Shown piece by piece: positions 24,801 to 36,800 of a stretch of DNA of 60,000 nucleotides; position 1 is the stretch's first letter, and every line of letters starts with the position of its first letter. Source of the stretch: Lineus longissimus (Eukaryota > Nemertea > Pilidiophora > Heteronemertea > Lineidae); NCBI RefSeq assembly GCF_910592395.1, contig NC_088311.1:5398501-5458500 (forward strand). Direction: 5' to 3'. A program made the translations under genes and the position numbers. The notes beneath the pieces were generated by a model. It ran no database searches. It had not been told where the DNA came from and worked only from the letters and a program-made list of their open reading frames with translations.

Positions 24801-27800
24801 ATTAGCAAAAGGCTTTCATTGTTTCTTTATAATACTTCCATCAATGTATAGTTAGTTGTTTACACCACTTGCCCCCTCAAAATGAGTTCATTATATGTCT
24901 TGCAAAAGCTGTAGAGCTACTGCTGCTAATGTCATCCCAGGGGACCCAAGGTCAAGTTGCTACCCAGGCTTTCTGCCAAGCAGAGCTGGTCATCCTTCAC
25001 AAACCAGTATTCTCCTCCAATGTTTATTTTTAGGAATAAGGTGAAATATCTGGTTGCCGGTAGTCTAACATTACATTTCAGCAAAGCATCATTCCTCTTT
25101 CACAAATATGCAGCTGTCTACAGGAAATCGATCCATCGAAACAAGGACATCAATCTACAACCTGAACACCATCTACCACAAACCATGTGGATCCATTTCT
25201 AATCGAACCCATCATCGAGAAACCAATATCACCTCATTACCATTGCCAATTCCATCAACACTGGGTCCTTCACCCCTAAGAATGTTTGTAATTGTTTCAC
25301 TAAGAGCTCTCAAGGTAACTGATAGATCATAGTCAATTTTGGTCCGAGTTCGCTGATATAGATCCGTGGATGAGAAATGTATGAACTTCTCCAGCAGATA
25401 GAATGATGTCATTTAGCAGTTGGCAATTTATCTGTTTGAGTGCTGATGTACAGTGATTCATTGAAACAGAGAAAACTTTCCAGACTGACACCCTGTCATA
25501 AGTTTTTGGTGTAAAATGATTGCTTTTTCATTCCTGGGTGAAGTTCTGAACAAGTTTTGATTAAATCGTGAGGGTGAGATTGTAGGTAAGACATCTGACA
25601 TTCACAAGTGCCAGGGGTACTAAAAGTGATTAGCAAATGAATTTCTGAAGTATGCGTTAGTTGGTTGCAACTGCAAAGAGTAAATTCATGTAATCAACTG
25701 AAGACAACACAGAAGGAACCTGTCTGCATGACTTTACGATCTGCACCACGGAAGACTATTCAGATTTCTTAAGGCTTTATCAAAGGTATTAAATATTTCT
25801 TGAAGGATGGTTTATTAATAATATACTGGGTACTGTAAGTCCAAAAGTCCCCATGGCAAAAGCTCAGAAATCATCAAAAGCCATAAAAGCAATCAAGACA
25901 TGTCATGGCTTCGTGCAGCGAGAAGCTTACCGGTGAGGTTGGCTGGTGTTGTTGATCGTGATGTATAGAGCTTTAGGGACATGGATACAAGGGCAAGTCA
26001 GGCGGCAGCAGACCTGAACAATATCCTGGCAAAGGTGCGCCTGAATGATAGATGCCCTATTCAATCTCAATCAAACAGCCACCAATACTTCCAAATGACT
26101 GGTGGCCACAAAATGCTTACCTAGTCAAATGACCCGCAGGCGAAAGGAACTGTAATCGCCGTCTGTCAAATGACCCGAGGGGTGGGCTGAACAATGGTTA
26201 CGGGAGCAGGGTTTAATTGACCAGGAATTGATAGCAAACAGAGATCCAGAGGGCATTTTATCCACAGCTGACTGATTGCTGATAAAAGAAATGCAAGAGG
26301 ATGCTAAAACAAATTGATATGGACTTCAAAGAATAGTTGTCCGTGGCCTTGGCACAAGCTGAATTGCAAATAAGGATAGTCTTGCGTTGCCACAACAACC
26401 CAAAGCAACTTAACGCATCAATATCTAATGACCAATACATCAGCAAACATTGACAAATCAAATAACACATCCACAAAGGTTAAAGGTGCCACATGGAACC
26501 TGTTTTAGTTAATGGGAAGTGGAACATGGCACCTGCGCTTCAGTCTAACACAGGAACAAATGACCAGGGAATACCCCAAAGGGAGGTTTATGATATTACA
26601 CTTACAGCAATATTTCATTGACAACAAGATCTCTATAGAGAAGTAACATTGACAACAAGATCTCTATAGAGAAGTAACATGTTACCGTCATGTAAATGAC
26701 AAAAAGCTCAACTCTAATTCACTGGGAGAATTGTTTCATATGTTCCACAAAGGCATATATCTCACTGCCAAATCGTTTCGCCATTTTGATATAAGTAGAT
26801 TAGACTGTCGAACACCAGAGGAATAGGAGACAAGCTTAACGAGGCCACTTGTAAAATTTGCATTTGGCTATAATAACTTTAAAGTGCATGAGCTTTTAAC
26901 GAATAGGAGGAAGTGACCGATCGTATCACATAAGAAACTGAATCTATAAGCTGTCAAAACAAGTTCCTCCTTTAAGCTGCTGCTGCAGGCATTTTCTTTA
27001 AGATGAGTGGTTGCTCGCCTACACTACACAGCACAAAGTCACTCGCTCTGTCGAAAAGAAGGAGAGCACTTTCAAGTCTTGCCTGCATCCTTTATAACTT
27101 GTACTTTTAGATATAGCATCTTGCCACACAAGGCTCCGAGATAGCAAGATGACGTTAGTAAAATGATGAAAAGGTAAATATTTTGATAAGAAATTACTAT
27201 TTGCAATTATCAAGTGTTCTGAGTAAAAGGACTTCCTTCCCATACTTTGGGATGTCCTTCTTATTAAAGTGTTCACAGCACTCAATCTCACTGGAAATTT
27301 TAAATCAAAAGAAAACATCTTCTTCATTATCAACTTGCAATCTCCAGAACAAGAAACCCTTTTCCAAACTAATACCAAGCGCAGAATCTTCATGAAGCGA
27401 GACTTGGTTTACCATGATGCTATCAACTGCTGGTGTCGGATGGCAATCGCAGGCTGTAACCAACGGCACACTCAACACAAAAGAGCTATGACATGTCCAT
27501 GAATAGTTAAGAGTCTTTCACCTCAAGGCTTTGTCTAACTCACGTTTTTCCCAATGGCCGTATTATCCCTCTATTTTGTGCTCAAGTAAGAAAAAAGAAC
27601 CAGCAGATAAGTGAGGAATAGGTAAGGTTTCTTAGCTAAGAAAGAAACCATAACTCATACCTTTTTTTACCACAGGCAAGATAGTTACACGAGCATAGAG
27701 CGGAAATGGACATTAAATAATGATTGAATTTCAAAGATATATGGTCATCTACTACTGACTAAGATATATGAAACATTTGGTGTGGGTGTGGCACATTTCT

Positions 27801-30800
27801 TGAATATGATAGATCCTCCTACCCTATATCAGCCAGAGGATTACAAGGTGTAATGAATATTGATGAAAATACTGAAAATGTTGAAAATAACACCAGCCAA
27901 ACAAAGTTTATGATAACGAAGATCGAGATAAAAAACTTGTCATCAAACATCTGATGCCAGAGGTTTTATACCATCAGCCATGAAAATGAACATCGATTTT
28001 TCACAGACTGCATGGATATCATAATACACAAAACACATGCATGACTAGGTGCAGAAAACAAACATGATAGTGTCATCATTGATCGTGTTCAAGACTTTGC
28101 ACAAGCCAATAATCGCTCCCATCTCAAATGCCAAGATCAGCTCTCTCAGGACAAGGGAGCCCCAGGAGATTACTATATACGATATTGCCCAACAGATCAA
28201 ACAATCTAAGGTGATACCCTCACTTCAAACATTCTTGTGAGGATCAATCCACCTTTGCACAGCAGCGGAAAGGTATGGTGCCCTGAACATGACCAAGAGC
28301 TTAGGAATGACAAAGAAAAAGCTCCATCAAGTCATCGAGCACATAATCATCACAGTCGATTGACATTATGCAGCTACAACAAAATCTGCATGAAAAACAA
28401 AATTTTTGGAGACCCTTTTGCCTTGGCCCTGGAATGTTTGCCTGAATTTGTCAACTGACTTTTTGGTCAGCTTCCGGCCAACATCACAAATGGATCAAAG
28501 CCGAAGCCTCTTATTGGTAAACATCGCCATTCAAGATATTGGTCAAGATCAGGGAAGCGTGTCACTCACAAATCAGCAAGCAAGACTAATAACATCAGTT
28601 AAGTTGTGCCATCATCTCATCAATGATTTCCTATGCCCGATACTCAACACTTGAGCCAACATGCCTTTTAACATGGACGTATTACGGATTTGTGATGACA
28701 ATCAATATCGTGAATACGCAAGAACAGGCAGGTGGGGTCAAGAGCAAAATCAGAGAAGAGGACACGATGACTAAAGGTACAATGTACTATTATCTGTCAC
28801 CACGAGACCGCCAGTAGTATCATACTAGTAACAGGACAAGAAGTCTTGAAGAAACCCTAAGAGTTCCAACAGACAATTTGTCACTGGGATAACATTAACT
28901 TTATAAATTGCTCTTGAATGATTTGTCACCATCCAAAGGCTTATTAACTTGGCAAATGACCGCCCTTGCAAGATTTCCCACCAAGCGAAACAACTTGCGC
29001 AAATCACGCAATCTGTCATGACTCGAGGCCAATCGATCAACTCAGACATCGAACCCTGCCGCAAGTTTGACACGTGATCGTAGCAAGTTGCTGATAATTT
29101 CAAGACAGCTTTGACAACCATGTACCCAAAGTCAATAAAGGGGATATCCTGTCATGCTTGCCTATAACACTGCCTTGATTCTCCAGCTAGCGTACTGGCT
29201 GCCCAACTAACCTGATAGTGATATGGACCTTGGGCACAAGTTCCGATCACTCACCATTGATATCTGCAAGTACGTGACAGACTAATTGAAATCGAGAGAG
29301 CAGCAAGACAACCAATATTTCCTGACCTAAGTTTCTGTCTGATGGAAATCTTCGTAAGGTTTCCTGTTGATATTGAGTAAATTGTGAATTGACATGATTC
29401 TCTTTAAATTGAGAACTTCAAGACAATCTTGCACCCAGTATCACAGGTCTTCACCATTGGCAGACCTGGACTTGAGAACGATTTCAGAAGGCTTGGAACA
29501 ACACTCAAGCAGTCCTCAAAAACGTGTCTGTCAAACGACGACACGACATAAGATGTTTCTCAGGATATAGTAGCAAGTTAGCCAATATTTACCAAGGATG
29601 CCACCTGACAGCACATATTGATCAGAGACTGAGCTAACCTTTCTTCAAAGATGATATTGAATGAAAGCTGCATTGACGCATTTGGAAGATAATTTGAATC
29701 TCGTTTTATTTCTACTGATGACTGCAAGAAACCAGAGGAAAGTTTGATATCTCGGAGTGTCCACCTCTTGAGATTTTTAAAACACCAATGCAGAAATAAA
29801 GCCGTGTTGGCATGTCAAATGGCTGCCTCACACCAAGTCAACACCACAATTTTCTAATCCTTTTTGACCACAGTGGATTGCTGTCTTGTCATCATCATGA
29901 ACAAAATCTCCCAAGAAATGTGTCAAGAAAAGAAATCAACACCTTCCAATTACGGTCCGGCACATCCATCAAGGGTACCCGAAGATATCTTCCGAGTCTC
30001 CTAAATAACATGCCGCTCATCAACAAGCCCTGAAGGATCAACCACAAAAACAAACTTAGCAATGGAAATGCATTAACCAAAAGAACTTATGAGTAGTGTC
30101 GGTGTCCTAGTGTTTGCATTAAGGAACCTAAGCCACTTTGAGTGAGAGACATCGAGCGCAGCTGACAAGATATGTTTGAAGAAGGTTCCTCATTTGATTA
30201 GGGCTGTCTAGGAGAGAAAGGAAATGAAAAGGAGGCTGTCAAAGGGCAACCAAATTAAAAGCCATGCAGGTTATAGAAATGTGGAAAATCTTGACGAATT
30301 CTGTCAAAGTTTTCATCACATGAGGATGCAGAGCCAGAGTCAGTGGTTGCAAGGCTATTGTACCTTCAGGCAAGCTGACCAAGGGATCTACCAAAGGAAT
30401 TAGATCAGATCTTTACTATCCAGCCAATTTCCCTGATTGTTATTGTAAATGACCGCAGTTAGACAATGCGATTTAGAAATAATGATATTGTGCCTGTCCC
30501 GGCCATCGTGGGCAACTTGCGACTACTGTAGAGAACTCAAATGGGGTATACCAGGAAATGTGTCAAGAGCACCATCCATGTACTGTATGTGCTAGATGGG
30601 AGACAGTGAAATTGCAGGCATCGTGGTAAGCCATTTGGGTCATGTAAGTATTCAAGACGGAACTTATACTACTAGGCTGATGACCGGGACTTCAATTTTC
30701 TTGGCGGAAATTGAAATGTTTCTCGGACTAATCACCCATGATTGCCAATAATCTCGACCAATCAAGCATGCAGATACCATAGCGATGCTATTTTCAATCA

Positions 30801-33800
30801 AAGTCTTGAATGAGTGCTGCGTATTTTCATTGCAATGGTGATTCCGCTGGCAGTCATTGATATTCATGACATCAAATGAAGACACGCAACAAAATGTGAT
30901 AAGGGTTGTGTCTGGAAACTTGGAAAAATTCACGGCAGATATTCTGGACTATGGCTACGAGTGGCTGTCCCTTTACTTCACATTTGGTGACTGACTGGAA
31001 GTTGACCGAGTAATATCTGGGAGGCCAAATATTCATGCATTGGAATTGATCCCTCAATTTGCCCGAGAAAATTTTATTTGTTGCAAACTTCCCTTTATCC
31101 CTGAATTCCTAATGTATAGTATTCAAAAGACAATCAAGGAAGCAATTTAACATACCCACAGGCAAGACCAAAATGAAATGATTTCCATCAACATCAACCT
31201 TTTGATATCAGAAACTCGCGGGTGAAATCTAATCTATCTATTCCAGATACAGAAAAGGCAACATAGCCTTTTAGCCATTAGCCAGATCTAAAATGTGTCT
31301 TCATCCTATGATTTCGGTTTCAGTTTATTGGCAAAATCATTAAAAGTCACACTCATCACGGTATAATGCATTAACGGACACAAAGTTTTGAGCTGAAGCG
31401 AGACATTCTAATGATTATAATCGCAGGACAGTGACCAAATTGCTTGTTAGTGCAGCGCTTTATAAGAAGAAAAGCATTTCATTGAGTCAAAAAATTGTGG
31501 TTTTTCCCGCTAAGATGAAGTGAACAGCATGGGGTTCCAAGGTTAAGATGATTGGAAAATTGCATTCCATTATTATGATGACAATCTCGCCCAAGAAAAT
31601 TACCACAGCAATCAGAGAACATGAGATGGAAGCTAATGCTAATAGGGTTCTTATCAAAGCACAGGGACTTTCTGGTGAACATGACAATATGGTCTCATAA
31701 TGACAGGCAAATGTGACTTGGCACCTTGACAGCTCAAGTAATAGCTGTCAACAATTCAAGTTCCTACATGTTCAATTGACCTATATGCAACGTTCGCATA
31801 CAAAAGTTGCGGTTCCACTACAGGAAAGTGCGGACTACATCCGAATTAGTTGTGATTCCATTACAGCTAGTCCGGACTAAACAAGTCCGGCTCTCACTAA
31901 GAGCGGTCTTATTAAGTGCGGATAGGACAAGCGGATTTAAGCCGAACTTAGAATAGACCCGGATCTAAAGCAGAAATTACCTGTAATGGAACCGCATTAG
32001 TCCGGATTAAGATCAAGTTACTAAGTACGGCTACAGGTGGCGTGTCAATGTGAACGTATTGCGCATGAGCGGAAGTGTTGGTTCTGTCAAAACAACACGC
32101 GGTATTTCTGTCAACAGGTCAACTCTGATTCGTTCTCATTTCTCATTTCATTATTCAATTCTTAATTTAAGTAAATTCTAGTGCTTTTTCATAACTATGG
32201 CTCGCTGTTCATGGACAGAGGTGGAAACCCTCGCGATTCTAACCATTTGGGAGCGTGAGGACATTCAGGCCCAACTAAATGGGACCTGTAAAGACACGAA
32301 AGTATATGCTAAAATAGCAAAAGAATTGACTGAACTTGGTCACCCAAAGACCAAGGACCAAGTAAACACCAAAATAAAACGATTTAAATCGGACTACAAA
32401 TAGAGTGGCGCCGCCTGTAGCCGTACCTGTTAACTTACCAATCCTGTAGTCGAACTGCACCACATTCGTTAGTCCGGACTAAGCTAAGTTCGAACCTGAT
32501 GCGGATGCGATAGAAACGGATCTAAACCCTGTAGTGGAACCAAGACTATTGTTACAAACACATCCTGGGGCATCCTTGATTTATCAGTATCTTTAAACAT
32601 ATTGCCTTAATAATGTCTTGGCTTTTGAGGTGAAACTATAGTGACTCTATTTACCCAATCTAAGGAACATCAGCACTCCTTCAAACACCACAAAATCAGA
32701 CAAGATTTTGTTTGGATGATGCACAGACCAAAGGTGACAATGTCCTCCGAGTAATACTTTCACCATTTCGTGGATTTTTTATGATGAGTTCTGGTGTTTC
32801 CTAAATTGGCAAAATGGAGTCACTATGCGTATAGACTATAGTTTCATCTTAACCCTTTCGCTGCCAAAGTTGAACAAGGCACTGTGTCACCGTGTGTCCA
32901 CTGTGACTCCAACTGTTTTGGACAAATGACTGGATTACATTTGCTGTCAGTGTTTACTGTTAATCTAGATAGATGGCATAGTAGAGCAGGATGGAATATT
33001 GATACAGCCGTGCTGTTGTAATACAATAGGTCAATATAAAATCTATATCTTAGGATTAAACATGTCAAACTCATTCATAGGCAATAAATAGTGATAGTTT
33101 CTTCTTAGAGAAAACAACACCACTTATTTGTGAAACAGGGGATGAGGTAAGATGGTTTTTCCAGGATTCCTCTATCAAAGTCAAGGATGACCTCTAGGAT
33201 CAGCATTACTAGGAAGACACCTTTTGCTAAATGACACATGAATTTGAAATAAAAGTACTTACGTAAGTGAGCTTGCTGACCGCATTCGCTTTGATTGGGA
33301 CATTTTCCTGCCTCAACTCCTGTTTAATCTCATCAATACACTCGGCGATGTACTTGGACTGAAAGTAGTAATAGTAATCCACATTATCATCTAGAAACTC
33401 GTACTGTAGGGCAAACGACATCATGTCCGTTAATCCAGACCGAACATTGTATCAAACGTTTACAACTGAAAGTAACATCAGCATAGTTATAACACACAAT
33501 CCACAGTATTATCTGTTCACAAAGTACATTTCCTGATTGAAGAATGATGCTCCACAGTTTCTCATCAGAGATCCGTGCCATAGAAATATCACAGCTAATC
33601 AGGACTGTCACAAACTATCTGAATAAGCCCTAGATTTTGTCCATGTGCTGTGTCGGTTTTCGTACAAGTTCTAAGCTGATTACCCTCGAAGATTAGGTGG
33701 ATGACCGCAGTCATTCTGATTACCAGCAAATTAAAGACTGAGAAACGTGATTACGCCACACCTCCACAACGCGATTAGGTCAATGTCAGCTGACTCGACA

Positions 33801-36800
33801 GAAACTTCTCCTCCACAGGTCCTGTGTGTCATAATGCATCTTAGTAAGATTATGGACAGGAACGACCAAAGCACAAATTCATGTCACATTCGGAGATCAT
33901 CACGTTATGTAGCAGACGTTGATTAGGAGAACACTATGTTGGATTGACAAAAACTCTTTCCCTCAAGCAACAAAGAAGAAACTGATGACATGAGTCACTT
34001 AGTTATCATGAGTGTTGTTTCTGGTGCCCACGCCACAAGTACCATGATAATACCAGGTCTTTAGAAACAATTGTGACGTAAAATTTCCATTAATTCCACA
34101 GGATTATTTTGAACACAGTTCAAGTGACACAAATGAAAATGGCAATTCCAAATTCTTCACCAGGTGGTCCTTGGTGCAAAGACTCCAATGAATTTTAAAA
34201 GAGGTACTCCAATTACACGCAAACTCTCGCAACAGGACTGCTCGGTCACCAACACGATGTTACTCCGTCACTAGCCGAGAATGAACTATCACAGCTGACA
34301 TGTGCTATAACCTGACAAGAGGCATATCTCACCAGGGCTGCAGCACTGTCACGGCAGTTCCCCATTATCAAGACAACGATCATTTATGCTTCAGATAGCA
34401 TCAAACTCGTTTTTGTCGAACATCAATATCGATATAGAATTAGCAATGCTACTAGCGCGAAGGCAATTCTATATCGAATGGCAAATTGAGGTGATAAGTT
34501 GAGCAGAATTGAGATGGGTCAATGGAATTACAATAAGGGAGTGAAATTGTCGATGTCGTTGTATGATCGTTTATGACAAATGAGAATCTCGATTGGATTC
34601 ACGCTTCAGGTGTAGCACCTCAATCACTCGATGTCATCTGTTCTGTATCCTATCGCTTCCTAATTTCACTCTATATGCGCAAAAGGAGATGTCATTCAAC
34701 TCATTCTCACGACACTGATCATGTTGGTATCGTCTTGTAGTCAATAGAATACAATTCGAATCAGAAATGACGGATTAGTATGACTGTCATGGATGTCACC
34801 ATGAGGACACAGAAGACATATCAATATCATTACCAGGAAAGTTACGATAAGCATCTTGCATATTGCATTTACTTGCCTATTTTGGGTTGCTGTCCCACTC
34901 TCATGTTATTCGAGGGGAAGATCCCGCATAGAGAAAACAACAGATTAGCTTGCGAGTTGTTATTTGAAGCCGAAATTGTTTGGGAGCTCAAGGACAGATA
35001 ATTAGCCTGTATGCCCAAAAGATTCTATTGACAAGGACAATAGAAATATCTGCACTACAGTCTCCGACAAATTTACCATCTCAAATAAGCTTTTTTAATT
35101 TCCTGAAATCCACCCTCGGCTCTCAATACTGGTTTGGAGAGCAAACGAAGATAAAGACCGATGAATACTGAGTACCACTGATCAGCTGACAATCCCTGGC
35201 AAGTTATCAATTGATTCTCGCAAGTTTAGCAAAAACCAATGAAGATCAATTGACATGATGGATGATGAGGTCTCAAGAACCAAGTCCATCTCCAGGAGAT
35301 CGTTGATGAGGCTTGGAATCTAATAATGGGATGCTGCATCATTATGGTGCTGATCAATACTCATCAATACTTGATCAATTATAGGAATCCAAAGGCAAGT
35401 GCCACAAGAGGCAGAGCAGAGATCATTGGACAACACAGCCATGCGTCCTTCACAATGAGCAACCACAAGATACACCATTATAAACTCTGCATTTCTAAAC
35501 ATTTATCAAAATATTGTTTTTTAAAATTGCACATGAGAACAATACAATAATTGGTGAAACTTTTACTATCTTTGACAACAGGGCTTGTGTGTGTAGTACA
35601 GCTCATAGTTTAACACTGATTAACTGCCATGCCTACTTCTCCCTTCTGTCACTGGATGTGAGATGTTCTCAAATGCAGGATGCGGACTCCATCTGTGAAC
35701 AACCAAACACATCAACTTGGGAGATCAATACAAGTAAAGATCTCACAGACGAGCCATCTATCTATTTCAAATCAAACCAGCTTTTCACATAATAGACTGG
35801 TCCCTGGAGTCCTTTTCAACAGGATGTAAATTAGGATGCAGCAAATGGCCAATAATACTTTCAAAATCAATGTTATACAGAATATTCTACACAGACTCAG
35901 TGTGTACACTCAAACAAGCAAATTTAAAAAAGCATCATTCTGCCCAAGGGGCTTCGAATGATTATTTTCTAAATTTACAATGTCAAACCAAAGTTGTAAG
36001 ACATGTCATGCATGCATGTGACCTAAAGATGTGGTTAAGTCCTGATGTGATTATGAAAGTATGTGTACAGTACAATGTTAGTCGTATCCATCAACCGTAT
36101 ACAGTGTATGTCTGTCCCCTTAAAGCCGTTCCTGTAATAATGTCCTTGACCCAGTTAAATCAGCGCTAGCAGTAACGTTGGCGTTTAAGTCTTTATGCTA
36201 CTATTCTACAAGTAATCACTGAAAGAGTCTAGAGATAATGCCAAGTTGAGCTAAATGCTGGCGTTCTCACACCCATTGAGTAATTTGGCCCTGCTCATGA
36301 CAAGCACCAGTCTACATTCAACAAGTCATATTGGATTGAAAAATTTGCATACTGGAACCATTATTACTTCATACAGGTCATACATGTAGGTGCGCCTCTC
36401 ATAGCAGAACTGGCACAACAGATGGTTAGTACCATATGTTACATCTAATTATCACCAAACGGAAGGAAAGCTAGCCTTGACGATTACCAACCTGCCTCAA
36501 GACAGAACCGCTGAATGCTGTACCTAGTTACCAAGACAACCAAGACACCAGGACAAACTGATAATAACTTTCGACTTCAAATGAAAACAGAAGCACATTG
36601 ATTGTTGCATCTACATTGTCTTCTATGATGATTTCCAAATTCAACAAGACCTTCAGTAAACTGGAACAGATCCGCTGAATTAATATTACCATCGATCCAC
36701 TTGCCGCCATTAGCCTGACAAGCCAAAATATTTTGACACATTTTAGGGCATGGCAAATAGAAGTTGGTCATACTCATAGACATTATAAACAGGAAAATAG

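Larger units (their letters stand above)
22457..33262 (-). other. AP3D1 intron 2 (10.8 kb)
   Basis: GTAAGT to CAG. The longest intron here. It contains the snap-back MITE, the 80-bp and 31-bp duplications, and the Myb/SANT transposon. The 27-31.7 kb part shows no recognisable gene or repeat. Confidence 0.6.

Noticed and set aside
26617-26678. A mobile-element target site
   Set aside because: The two 31-bp copies are adjacent with nothing between them; simple duplication or assembly error is more likely.
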